Below, piece by piece: positions 21,185 through 33,115 of a DNA stretch of 64,000 nucleotides. The stretch's first letter is position 1. Every line of letters begins with the position of its first letter. This DNA is from Chaenocephalus aceratus (lineage: Eukaryota > Chordata > Actinopteri > Perciformes > Channichthyidae): contig CM043791.1 of NCBI GenBank assembly GCA_023974075.1, positions 22,966,662-23,030,661 of the forward strand. The letters are read 5' to 3'. The position numbers were made by a program, and so were the translations under genes. The notes below the pieces were generated by a model. That model worked only from the letters and a program-made list of their open reading frames with translations, did no database searches and was not told the origin of the DNA.

Positions 21185-23487
21185 TGGAGTAAGGGTGATA
21201 TTACAAAGTAATACTTAACAGAGAGATATGCAAAATACACCGCATAGTACGACACAAACCTCCGCTGTTGATTTTCGAAACAAAATACAGTAAAACTATG
21301 GTCGCAGGCCCAAGTTTAACTCTCTGAGGCCTGCATGGTCTGCCTACAAAACAAAAATAAAAAAAGGTTTATGCAGCCCCAACCACAGCCTCTGATCATC
21401 AACAGACTTCATGCAATGCTTCATCGGATGCCTATTAGATAATAATCTCTATCTCACTCCTAACACATCTAAATCTACTTTCAGCATGGATAAATGTTCA
21501 TAAAATAGGTCCTACATCCATTGTAGTAGGTCCTACATCTATTGTTTGTTCTATAACAAATATCTCGGCGTTTAGAACCGACTGAGACCCGATCATCACC
21601 GAGAAGGTACGCGGGTTGCGGGGGCGTAGTCTGTCTTCTCATCAGGGACGAGTGGTGTCGGGCAGTGGTGATTAGAGAGCAATTGTGCACTCCGGACATA
21701 GAACTGCTGTGTATCTTCCCAGGGAGTTTCCTCAATTATTCTTCACTGTGGTGTACACCCCAAAGCAAATTTGAACAAAGCCACCAAAATCATTTTTAAT
21801 CTCCCTCAGAGACTTGAATCACTTTCTCCTGATGCACCAAAATTCTTTTTAGGAGATTTTAATAACTGTCCCGTTAAAAAATCCCTGCGTACCTATACCA
21901 GTACGTTGACTGCCACACTAGGAGAAGACTCTGGATATGTGCTTTGGAACTGTTAAGTAAAAAAAACAAAAAACATTGATTAAGGGCGCTTACACTGCAT
22001 CCCCGCTTCCACCATTTGGGACATCTGACCACAGTGTAGTCCACATACGCCCTGTCTATCGGAGGCTACTTGAGAGGGAGAAACCTTAAGTTAAGACTGT
22101 CAAAATGTTGAATAAGGACAGCATTATGGCTCTGCAGGGATGCTTTGACTGCACACAGTGGGAAACATTCGATACTCCCGATATTAATGAACGGGTTGGG
22201 ACAGTGTCTAGTTATATAGATTTTTGTGTCAATTCTGTGATACCCAAATATATTCGAATGACAAGCCCTGGTGTCTCACAGTTTAAAGAAGCTGATTATT
22301 CTGATGAAAAAAGCTTATAAAAACCAGGATGAGTCTGCTAGGAGCAGTGGTGTAGTCTACGTGATACGCTGGTATACGCCGTATACCCACTAGAAAATGC
22401 CAGTGATTTCCGTATACCCTCTTAAAAATTAGCGATGATACGTAACAACATCATTTTGTGACTGCGCTTTCACGCTTTCGCCTCTTCTTTGTTAATACTT
22501 TTGGACGTCTGGGGCTTCCGTCGCCTGTGGCCTGTTGCTAAGCAACAGCAACACACTTTGTTCGGCTCTGACAAACCCCACGTTTCTCTAACGTTATCAG
22601 AATTTGATCCGTCCACCATTCAAGTTCGCGGAGCGCTAAACAGGAAGCAAACATGAAACGAAAACAGACGACAATATTTCAATGTTTTCCGAAGTGTTCC
22701 CCTATTCTTTCACACACACATACGGGTATTGGGCCGAGGGCGACACCGTACTTCCGGTATCCGCCGTTTTACGCGAGGTGCAAGCAGCCGTACACCGTCT
22801 AGGTGTTGCTAAGCTTCCTGTACTGAATATCATAGTCTATTGCCTTAATCAATATCTAGTCAACTCTAAAATACCACATATATGCAATGGCATGATAATA
22901 TTATTGTGACAAGTGGGGTATTCACCTGGTGATTCCAGAAATTATAGATGCAGCCAAAATCGACGAAGGCCACTGTCGTTTTTCCATACATCTGCAGGCA
23001 GTCTGTAAGGGCAATCCGACAACCCACACAGTTCTAGTTTACGCTGGTAACGACCTAAAGCACACCCCTCAAGTCCAGAGAGGTAATCCGAAGACATGCA
23101 GCGATTTCTTCGGTCGTTAATTCAGAAAAAAAACCTAGTGCGCTCTGCCTGGCTACGTTAGCTAGCTGTTTATATTTGCACTTCCAGGATATTTGCACCT
23201 CCAGGAAAATGGCGTATTTATATATATATATGGCGCGTGTTGCATTGTGGGTAGCTCGTGACGTCACTGTGTGTGAAAGAATTACCACTACAGAAGAAGA
23301 GCCAGGTCAGGCGGCTGTCCTAAAGGTGACAGAGAATGAGCCCGGCGCTACCGCAAATTTACCGGTAAGTGAAATCAGCATGGTTATCATTAACGTAACT
23401 GTAGCTAACTTGCTAACTTGCTAGCTAACTTGATCAACGTTAGTGTGGTGGATCAATGGAAGAGAAAGGGAGCGAGATACTGCGTGT

Positions 23488-23545
23488 GTGTGTGTGTGTG
23501 TGCGTGTAGCTGTGTGTGTGTGTAGCTTTGTGTGTGTGTATGTGC
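23488..23545. repeat. Short GT/TGTGTAGC microsatellite
   Basis: Interrupted GT repeat with two GTGTAGCT(G/T)TGTGTG units, inside the hAT element. Confidence 0.8.
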
Positions 23546-23595
23546 AGTCATAAACAGAACACAATGTTTATATTATCTCCTTGTTTCGGACACAG

Positions 23596-24540
23596 ATGAG
23601 AGCTCCTGGCCAGCCTTGTGGACTGAAAGTCAGGCTATGGAATTTAAGAACAGGCATCCTTGGTTAGAGTGGAGGGAAAGAAAGTTAGGTAAATGTCAGC
23701 ACACATGCAAAGGAAAGCTGATCTAAACAACAGAAATTCATAAAGTCAATGACTATGCAAATGAGAGTTAATTCATGGTCATGTTAAAAGTGCATTTAAA
23801 ACATTTGCACCATTACATTACTATATGTTAGTTATCAGTAGTTGTCAAATAATTAGCTATTGAAAAGTGGAACATTTTTCTCCTTTTTTCTGATTTTCAT
23901 GCATTTGTTAGCCATGATCTAAATATTGTAAGCAGTTTATTAAATACTTTTGAGTAAATCTTGGCTCTTTTCTGCAGATGTTATTGGTAAAAAAGTGTAT
24001 TATGCTAATTAGTCATGGTTTATTTCCAGGTTGTGCTCTTTGCAGCGCTACAAAATCAACCGGTGTCCTCACAGAACAACGAGTGTCTATGTCTGAGGAG
24101 TGGGTGCACTTTAAGATCCAGTCCTCAGATTCAAGCAGATCAACATCTCTGGCCTCTTTGAGAAACAAGATTAGACAACATGAGATGTCCAGAGCACACA
24201 AAATAGCCCAGGAGCTCACGGAGAAGGGTGGACAGGATTTAGTTGGAAATTTGGTGAGAGCTGTGTCAGAGACTGTGTTTGCAGAGACAGATTCTGTATT
24301 CAGAACAGCATACTAGCTTGCGAAGATGAACCAACCTTTTACTGACCATGATAGTCTCATTGAGCTTCAGGAACAAAATTGTGCCAACATGGGCACGAGT
24401 CTGCACTCAAGGAGTTCCAAAAAATTGTAAAACACATAGCAAAAGAGATGCAGACAAAAATAGTTCACAGTATTGTGACGTATTCAAGCAAGTTGTCTGT
24501 TCTCATTGACGAGGCTACATCTGCAGGGCTTGTGGACTAA
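23596..24540 (+). pseudogene. hAT transposase N-terminal half, two exons, catalytic domain lost
   Basis: Exon one, 23596-23688, encodes a NRHPWLEWRERKL block and ends at donor TTAG|GTAAAT. Exon two starts at 24030 after a TTTCCAG acceptor, and the join gives K-L-G-C-A-L-C, restoring the C-x2-C of a TTF-type zinc finger. LRNKIRQHEMSRAHKIA then supplies the histidines. A TAG at 24314-24316 breaks the frame, after which homology resumes (FTDHDSLIELQEQN) to KLSVLIDEATSAG, the region of the first catalytic Asp, where it stops. The family is that of KIAA1586, ZNF862 and C17orf113-like proteins, domesticated elsewhere from hAT elements. Confidence 0.7.
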
Positions 24541-26031
24541 CACAGTGAACCCAGTATGGACATGTTGAGTGCTTTTTAAACCCTCATTTATTGAGGTGAA
24601 GCTTATTTGTTAATTTGTTTCTTGTTTGAAGCTAATTTGTCTTGTAGCACTTCAAGGATGTTTGCTTGTTCATTTAAGCTGATACAGTACATAGTTTAAC
24701 AATGATTTATGGAAGACAATAGGACAAGTTTGAATAAATATCTAATGCATTGAAAAATATGTTTAAAATGATTATTGTGTGATATTTGTGCAGATCTATG
24801 CGAAACAAAGATGTTTTTTTAAGTGTAGAATATGATGTGTGGGCCAGGACATCTGTAGCATGACCATATTTATTGTATATTACTTGAAAATTGCAGTAGG
24901 CCATATTGAGATTTTGATAAAAATGTCGATTAATTGTTCAACCCTGGAAGATAAGTGGGCTTTTTCCATCATTGTTCATTCTTTTATTTTTTTATTGTTA
25001 ATGTCACTGGCAGTTAAAAGTCACATACAAATGCTTATAATACATTGACATGTTGATAACACATAACCAGTCTCAAAACGAGTTATGCATTAGTGAGTGT
25101 GATGGTGTTCATGAGGTGTTGCTTCGAGACAGGTGTCGCTCTAGGATGGATGAATACAATTATTACAGTATACCCACTACAAAAAAGTAGACTAAACCAA
25201 TGGCTAGGAGAGACATACAGAGAGATATTAAAAGAAAACTACAGTTAGACAAGTATAGCTATGGAGAAGCTGGAGGCAGCATGGCCTCTGGTAATCCCAG
25301 AGAAGCATGGCAGGGAATTAAAAACATGACGAATGCTCCACATAAGGGCAGGGGAAAACCGTCTCCTGTCTTGATCAGTGGTGAGGGAAGGGATACAGCA
25401 AATAATTTGAACACCTTCTTCTGCCGGTTTGAGAGTAGCAACAGCATAGAGGCTGACACTGTCATTCCCCTCCATCCTCCCCCCCTCCCCTCTAGTATGA
25501 CTATTGAGGAGTCAGAAGTCATCCATCTCTTCAGGAAGTGTAATATACGAAAATGCCCTGGCTGGCCCCGATAATATTGAAGGAGCTGTTTTAAAACACT
25601 GAGCAGAACAACTTGCACCTGTATTTACAGACATTTTTAGGTCCTCCCTTAATCTGCAAAAAGTCCCTTCTCTTTGGAAAACATCCAAAATTATTCCAGT
25701 GCCTAAAATCCCCAGGGCCAGTGAGCCCAATGACTTTTGGCCTATAGCACTCACCTCACTGGTAATGAACTGTTTTGAGCATTTAGTTAAGAGGCATTTA
25801 ATCTCACAAACGCAGCACCTCTTAGATCCCATGCAGTTTGCATATCAGGCCTCTAGAGGGGTGGAAGATGCTATCGCAACCTCTTGCATCTTCTGCACAC
25901 TCACTTCGAGACGCCAAAAGCCCAAAGATTCTATTTGCCGACTTCTCATCGGCTTTTAACACCATTAAGCCAAGTATTTTAGCAAATATTTTAACTGAAG
26001 AATTCTCACTTGAACCTGGTCAGGGGCCTCA

Positions 26032-26405
26032 TTTATATAATTTATTTATTTCTCCAAGTTATGTTTTTGTGTGCACTGAGGAGTCTCAAACCGGCGTTTG
26101 TTAAATCATTTTAAGATTGGCTTTAATCAATGTTTGAAAATGAATTCTTCATATATGATAAATGAGAGGTAACATTTTATTTATGGTATTATTTCCACAT
26201 ATTTCTCTCCATTCTTCCTTCTGCCAACGGTGTCGCAGTTTCTCGTCTCTCCCGTTTTTGTGCTTAGTGCGTACGCATGGGTTAGAGTTTGCGTAAAGGA
26301 CCGCATATTTTCCCGTCAAGTTAGTATTTTATAAATCGCAAACATTGCGTAGAAACTCGCGTACGCCATTTTTTGAGCGTATATCCCTTTATAAATGAGG
26401 CCCCT
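26032..26405. mobile_element. AGGGGCCTCATTTATA element, short internally deleted copy
   Basis: Inverted tips AGGGGCCTCATTTATA and ATAAATGAGGCCCCT. Apart from the first 16 bp it matches the right part of the longer copy at 40087-42084, so about 1 kb was lost next to the left tip. It sits inside the LINE. It also preserves the empty target GCATGGGTTAGAGTTT (26274-26289), which in the longer copy is filled by a Harbinger-like MITE. Confidence 0.8.
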
Positions 26406-26618
26406 GATCTCTAAACAACATTATCTACGAGATCAAACAAGCTTGTGTATTTGTATTTTATAGGGCTCCCTTTAAAGGAATAGGCCCAGAAGTCAATGGA
26501 AGCATGTTTAACAGATTGTCCACTAGGGGGCCCTATAGCCTTGTCTCTGATTTCACGAATGAGTATAAAACAGTAATGAAGTTATACTGTTCTCTAAACA
26601 AACAATTTAGACAAATTG

Positions 26619-26684
26619 TACATACATACATACATACATACATACATACATACATACATACATACATACATACATACATACATT
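26619..26684. repeat. (ATAC)n microsatellite
   Basis: About 16 uninterrupted ACAT/CATA tetranucleotide units. Confidence 0.95.
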
Positions 26685-26689
26685 AATAC

Positions 26690-27375
26690 AGTACATAAGG
26701 CCAGACACAGTGATGAAATGGTGTTGTTAGCTATTGGTAATGGTGTACTTTACCACTTTACCAGAGTGTGGCTAGCATAATCTCAAATCCAACCAATTGT
26801 ATTATTAATGTTTCGGCCTATTGTTTGAGGTTTATACAGCATGTACTGCCACTTCCAAGGACAGAGAATAGGGGGAGAATATCAGGAAGGAAACCATAGC
26901 AAGAGGGGAAAAGACCCCCCTCAATTTAATGGTAATTTGTTCACACAATGGTTTCAACTATTTGCTTTCATCATGTGAATTGTAATAAATCATGCAACAG
27001 TAATTGGGTTTAAAATGGAAACATATTATTTAGTATACTAAAATAACACACTTGTGTGTTTATATGTAGGGTCTACATTGACAGAGCAAATATTTGCTTG
27101 TGTTTGCATGGTACAATGTATGCATTATTATAATAGAAGGCAACAACGTAAACCTCAGGAGCCCCTCCTCTCAACATTATACACAAAAAAAAATGTTCTC
27201 CTCTTTATTGAACAACACATTTACAGACAGCAAAGAAGGTAAACACATTATCAAATTCCTTGTGTCTGAGAAGTAAAACAGAAATAATTAAACAATGACA
27301 CAAGAGACAATAAACTAAATTGCTATATTGTATATCATAGTTTTTGCAATGTATGTATGCAATACAGGTAGGGGC
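26690..27375. other. AT-rich spacer upstream of atf7
   Basis: No gene, transposon end or RNA gene is recognisable. Only short ORFs without resemblance. Confidence 0.5.
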
Positions 27376-27420
<45 letters not shown>

Positions 27421-27459
27421 TATAATTATTAATAATAATAATAATTATTATTATTATTA
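27376..27459. repeat. (TAA)n / (TTA)n microsatellite
   Basis: About 15 TAA units, then mixed AAT/ATT units turning into TTA units, an A/T-only stretch that runs almost into the palindrome that follows. Confidence 0.9.
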
Positions 27460-27461
27460 CA

Positions 27462-27526
27462 CAGGATTACTTAAATTATATAATAATTATAATAATTATT
27501 ATAATTATATAATTTAAGTAATCCTG
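27462..27526. repeat. Near-perfect 65-bp A/T-rich palindrome
   Basis: The arm from 27462 (CAGGATTACTTAAATTATAT) reappears inverted, ending at 27526. Only the exact centre is offset by three bases. It could fold as a long hairpin or cruciform. It lies immediately upstream of the proposed atf7 first exon. Confidence 0.88.
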
Positions 27527-27628
27527 TCCGCGAGAACTGAGGTGAATTCTCGCGATGACTTGACGTCGAGGGGAGTGTCAAATTCCAAGAGAGGAGAGGA
27601 GAGGGGAGCCAGAGAGAGGGGCGCAAGG
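27527..27628 (+). promoter_or_regulatory. atf7: Candidate atf7 promoter and 5' non-coding exon
   Basis: There is a sharp switch from A/T-only DNA to CpG-containing DNA. It holds TCTCGCGA (27548-27555), the core of a known TATA-less promoter motif, then TGACGTCG (27562-27569), one base off the CRE/ATF site. A purine-rich leader (GAGAGGAGAGG) ends in a consensus donor AAGG|GTGAGT at 27628. This would splice to the acceptor at 33090-33091. The near-CRE would allow autoregulation by ATF-family proteins; that is inference. A two-codon upstream frame (ATG ACT TGA) starts at 27555. Confidence 0.5.
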
Positions 27629-30600
27629 GTGAGTTTGTAAACACTTTATTACCTTTTAAATTCACTATATATATGTGGACCGGACTAAACTATGACAAAG
27701 TAGCCATCGACGCTTAAGTTCTCGGTGTTTTTTAAAGTTAAAGATACATGTCTGTTTAATTGTCAAACTCTGGTGGCAGCGCTTCATTCGGACCCACTGT
27801 CTCGCTTTGCACTCAAGTGTCAGTCCGCTAACCAACTAACTGTTAGCTTTTTTTTGCTTTCGTGACTTTCACTGCCCTTAATGCCTTTAAAACATACCAG
27901 TTCACCTCAGATATATTTAAATAAGTTGTGATGTGTGTTAGTTGTCATCGTTGAAGCTGGTAGTAGCGCTGTTATTACACACTTTGGATGTGCTTTCGGC
28001 CTGTTGTTAACGCTAGCCACACCAGCTAGCCATTAGTTTTTCGTGGATACAAAAAGTTGATTTCGGGTTTCTAACCAATGAGATTCAGCTACACGATGTT
28101 ATTGACAGCATCCAAAGCGTTGCGTGCGTTAGATACCGTTGACTGACGTGCTTATAACCAATTACTGAGGAGAAAAGGCGGTCTTGTTACGGGAAAAGGC
28201 AGGGCGAAGTGTGCCCGTATGTCGCCAGACATGAAGGCAAACTTTTTTCAAGTCAATCGGCTATGTCTGGAAGAAGGAACTAGAGCTTGCTGGACTTTGG
28301 CATTTCAGCAGAGATGCAAGAAGTACTTAGATGTTGTAGAAGTAGAAGTACCAGAGTGTAACAATACTCTGTAATAAGTAGGAGTCTTACATTACAATCT
28401 GTACTTGGGTATTGGCATCAAAATATACTTTTCTAAGTACTCATTATGCAGATTTTCTCAAATATAATATATGTTCTGATTATAGTTAATTAATTAAAGT
28501 GTTTATCAAATATAGTAAAGTTGCAGCTCATTTGAATTACTTTGTTAGCTGGTATCTTTTGAATTTCTTGATTATATTGTACATCATTATTTAAGTAACT
28601 AAAGGTATTCAATAAATGTATTGGAGTAAAAGTACACTATATACCTCTGATTTGTAAGAGGGAAGAAGTACAAAGTAGCAACACCTTGAAATACTCAAAG
28701 TACAAGTCCCTCAAATGTGTAGTTAAGTACAGTACTTGAGTAAATGGATTTCAGTTTGACATTGACATCCCTGCAAACTCACGAAACATATTTTCCTGTC
28801 TGTTTTTTGGCAGTAAAATGTGATGTGACTATAATCTGTGTCTGGGCAACAAGAGCCTCTAAAAAAGTCAAAGTCTCAAGTAATAATGATATCCATAGTA
28901 TTGCAATTTGAGCTGTTGGACGCCCGAGGATCCGCATCCCCGTGCATTTCAACACCTTCATTAGGAATGTAGGTCATGTTTTTGGCAGAGTTGTACCTCA
29001 TTCCATCACATAAAGCTACACCCGAGAAAGCAGACGGTCCCACCAAACATCTTGACCAACTCTGAGTCATGATATATGGGATATCACTGCGATTGAAATG
29101 GTCTTTACAGCAACTAAAACATTGTCACATCACACATATGGTGAATAAATGTAGTTTTTTTTGTAGTACAATTTTGTTGAACATGTATGCTTTTATTTAC
29201 GAGTCTAAGCATTTGATTAAAATGTCAGTGATTTGAAGTATTTTCTATTATATTCCATTATTTAACTGACAATGCTGAAGAGCGTAATATTGCAAAAATG
29301 ATTGTCAACCCCAGTGGCTTTGGAGGCTTTATTTGAGACACACAACATCAAGTGACTTGTTTTTTTGATTTTCAATTTGTCTTCATCATTGAGCCAAAAC
29401 TTCACGGCAAGTGTTTTTAAAAATGACACAGACGGTGAATAACCTTGGCACAGAGTTTTTGATTTAATTATAGAGAGCTGCCCATGCCATGTCCATCCCG
29501 TATTGTTTTCTAGCGCAGCATGGATTTGGCTTCTAGGCCTGGTTAGTTATGCACACATGGATATAGGATTTCATTTGTTCCATTGACCAAATCTCAGGTT
29601 CACTTTGCTTACATAAATACATATTGGCTGCTGCACCCGCCCAGCTACTGCCCAGATCTCCGGTCTCTAAAGCTCACAGCACACATTTACATGCCCTCAC
29701 CTTTGATCCAGCAAATATCCCTGATCCTCCAATTGATCCATCGCTGACGGGCTTTCACTATTTCACTCCCTCCCTCCCCCCTCTGTGGCTTTTTTTTTTC
29801 TTTTTGTGGGGTCTCCCCTACCCTCTGGCAATTCAAGCCTCAGATTCCACAGTCATGGCTGCAGCGCGAGCTATTAATACAGTTTGTTTAGCCAGTTTCC
29901 TAGCAGGCTGCATCAAACACTGGATGGCTGTGGCTGATTATAGCCGGGACTCGTTCCCCTACACCTGCTGAGTCGGAGAAATCCAAGTTAACGGTGGGAC
30001 TCTGGCAGCAGCTCAATGAGAGGGACAGGAATTTGGGAACTTTCACCTTGACTGAAAGGAGGCGAAAATAGGTGGGCTTGATATATCCATGCCTGTAATA
30101 AATATCAGTGATGTGCTCAGACTGATTGAGTGTGTCTCACTGTCACTGTTGAGATCTGGCATTTAACTTTACACTGTCAACTCATTACTTATATTATATT
30201 TATTCTCAGTAAGTGGCATTTGACAGACAAGGTAATAAATTAACAGTTTAATTATTTTCTATGTTCACGTTAATTGAGCAGAGAATGACAGATAGTGCTG
30301 CAGTATGGGAAGATTTCCTTCAACAAAGATTGTCTTACATGAGGCAAGGCAATATATGCTAAAGAAAAGACCTCAACACATCTGTTTTAATCAGGTTAAG
30401 ATATGGGTTGTGGCAGCTAAGAAAACAAATGGTATACTATTTTTCCACATCTGAAATGTATGGTGGACTTCCCACAAAATCCCACTTTTAATGTCGGGGC
30501 CAGACAGCCAAGTTAATGTCTAGCATGTCTTTAGTAAGATGTAAACTCTGAAAGTCTGTTCCCACTCCTCACGCCAGATGTGTCCATTTCCCCACACAGT

Positions 30601-33091
30601 CCACACCCTCGGTATAACGAGCTAGACGGAGTATCTCGTTTGCAGACACATCTTTGCCCAAATAGACTCAGTGGATTGGAAGCACTTTGTGAGGGCCTCT
30701 GGCACCAACCTGTTGCCTTTCTCCAGAGCATGGGAGGTCTGCAAGAAATCAGACTGCTCTGCTTTATCGGCCCTTTGATCTGGAAAGAGAGGGACAGGGC
30801 TTGTGCTTGCAAACATGAAGCAGACCCCTTCCCCTCCATAAAGACACGGGGCTGGGAGAAACAGTGGTTGGGCCTGTTGCAGGCTGGGCGTCATGGGAGA
30901 GCGTTGTATTCCAGCGCAGGGCTTCAGTAATCATGTGTTGGCTCAAGGGCAGCTGTCCTCGGCAGAGAGAGAAATGGAGGGAGGAAGGAGGAAAATATAC
31001 TGACTTCAACACTGGGAAAACTTTCAGACATTTATGCCGGGCCAACATAATGAATAATGTGTCCCACTCAATAATGTTAGACTACATACTCTAACCATGT
31101 TGTAGGTACAGCGTAGGTCAACACGGTCGCTAACTCGGTTATATAACAATAATAAACCTCCATTGCTTTCCAAATTGTGAAATAGCTGAACATATTCAAT
31201 TGGATAATGCTAGGGCAGCAACTAACACTTATTTTCATTATCAATTATCTGCCAAATGTGTGAGTCTGTTCTTTCTTTCATGATGAATCAGGCTTTTTCA
31301 ATTGTCTAACATAAAAGCAAGACATTCTTTTCAAGTCACTCATACGAGGACGTTCACAATTATCCCGAAATATAAACTCACCCAGATCTCAAACTTATTG
31401 TAAGATTATTTTTGTTTCAATAAAGAGCTGCAATAAAAGCATTTAATTGTCCCAGCCGTAGGTAGTGTTGAATGATCAAAGCCATCCCTGATCATGACTG
31501 TGTTTGAAACCCTGTTGAGTGTTGCACTTGTCAGTCTGTTTATCGAAAGGTTTTTACACAGCAAGGTCCTCCATGCAGGTTGGTAGTTGCAGCAGCGTGA
31601 GTGCAGCGTTGTGTAATAGTCGCCTGCCAGACGGCACTCTGGGCCCGTTGAGAGTGCTGAAACATTAATGTGCTTTTCCATGCCTACAACCAAACATCAA
31701 ATTCCCTGATTTAAATGTTACTTATTTTTCTAAACTTCACAGTTTGTCTTCACATGGAGTGGTATTCAGCTGTGTTGGGAGTGGGGGGGGGGTTTCTGCT
31801 CTGTGGAAACAGCTGATAGGAGCAGCGAGCCTCCCACAGCTTTAGTGTATGTCACTTCAGCTTCAGACACAACAGGAGGAGAAACCAAACATAAGCATGT
31901 GCATATTTAACTCTTATAGCATTACCCAGGAAGAGATGGATGTAGCATCAGATGTGTAGTCCTGTGGAAAGCTGTGGAAGTGTTTCAGTCTTAACACTTG
32001 TATATTTATGCTCATGACGGTTTCAAAAGTCCTTATTGACTGTTGCACTAGTCAGTTTGTTTATTGAATGGCTTTAAATGGCACCCCAATACAATCTTTC
32101 ATAATTATGATGTTTTACAGCACTTGGCTAGAAAAAGGAATATATTATCTTCACTTTGTCTCATTGCCGTTTTCAATGAATTGACTTTGTTAATCAGATA
32201 TACTTAAAAAGTTAATAGCTTTGTCATTTTAATTTGTATTTATCGCAGCAGCCATCTAGTACAGGTACATGTGGGAGGTGATTAATAATCATATTTATAT
32301 TATAATATAAATGTATGTTTGAATAGTTTAAAGGTTTTGTATTTCCCTTGGCTGTATTGAAGCCTTTACATAATAATCTTTTGTCCAGACACTGTTACCT
32401 ACCCATGATAACATTATCGTATCAAGGCACTTACAGTAATAGTGATATAACATTGTAGGTATTCAAGTATTGAATGATGGTATTATATCACTTATTTTTT
32501 GTCAGTCACATGTCAATACAGAAAAAAGCAGGTTTGTTAGATTCAACCCAAACAACAAAGGTACAACTGTCAGGTCCGTGCCAATGAGCCCATTTGAAGA
32601 TATTCGTGCAAATGAGAGTTCACAGAAAGTTGAGGGAAATGACCAAAGCAGAGATGTGTGTGCATGAGAGAAACAGCTGATTTAGAGCGAGATTGAATAA
32701 GGGGTACAGAGGGTTGGGAGGTGCTAGAGAGGTGAGGAGAGGGAGTGGTAATGGGAGAAGGAGGGATTGGCAGTGAGGGAAAATGATAAGGAAGCAGAGG
32801 GAGATGTCTTTGTGTAAACAGGAGCCGTCGCTCTCTCTCGTGTAAGCGGCTCCTCACTCGCAGACCAGGAGCCCCCCTGTGTGAAGGAAGTATCACCAGG
32901 GAAACTTAGTCTCGCTGCCTCTGTGCCTGTTTTCCTCCTTTGCCAGGGTTATTTTTAAATCAGCATTCGGCTTCCTGCTCAGACTAAAGACTACAAGCCA
33001 CAGCATCCCGTTGCGTTGTTTTCTGGATTTGCCACTTCACAAATCAAGAAAGGAAAAGGCAGCAATGTTCTCCTCTTCTCCTCTTCCACAG
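27629..33091 (+). other. atf7 intron 1 (5.5 kb)
   Basis: No coding exon. 28310-28750 resembles a degenerate fish interspersed repeat, with many AAGTAC/GTACTT motifs and CAGTACTTGAGTAAATG near the right tip. 29630-30000 and 30580-30960 are GC-richer islands without transposon marks and could be regulatory. A CT-rich stretch lies just before the exon. The rest is featureless to me. Confidence 0.45.
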
Positions 33092-33115
33092 TTACATTGC
33101 AAGCTCTTCGCAAAA

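Larger units (their letters stand above)
22345..25202. mobile_element. hAT element carrying a KIAA1586/ZNF862-like transposase fragment
   Basis: The left end begins CAGTGGTGTAGTCTACGTG. The right end ends TAGTCTA-like in inverse (GTAGACTAAACCAATG). A perfect 8-bp target duplication GCTAGGAG flanks it (22337-22344 and 25203-25210), restoring the LINE frame region when removed. 2.86 kb. It encodes only the N-terminal half of a transposase, in two exons (next entry). Confidence 0.85.
21560..26500 (+). mobile_element. Non-LTR retrotransposon (LINE) remnant, split by two DNA elements
   Basis: Pieces are 21560-22344, 25203-26031 and 26406 to about 26500; between them sit a hAT (22345-25202) and a short element (26032-26405). 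The first piece carries the end of an apurinic-type endonuclease (CTPDIELL, KFFLGDFNNCPVKKSLR, GTSDHSVVHIRPVYRRLLERE). The second carries the start of a reverse transcriptase (KIIPVPK-like, PNDFWPIALTS, LLDPMQFAY, then DFSSAFNTI). Type Jockey/CR1-L2/Rex-like; exact clade not assigned. Stops and frameshifts are frequent, and the catalytic FADD region and 3' tail are not recognisable. Confidence 0.75.

Noticed and set aside
26619..26684. Regularly spaced repeats as a CRISPR-like array
   Set aside because: It is a plain ATAC microsatellite in vertebrate DNA with no spacers.
29624..30960. Coding exons in atf7 intron 1
   Set aside because: The ORFs here are short, in conflicting frames, without motifs or paired splice sites. 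Non-coding regulatory DNA is more likely.
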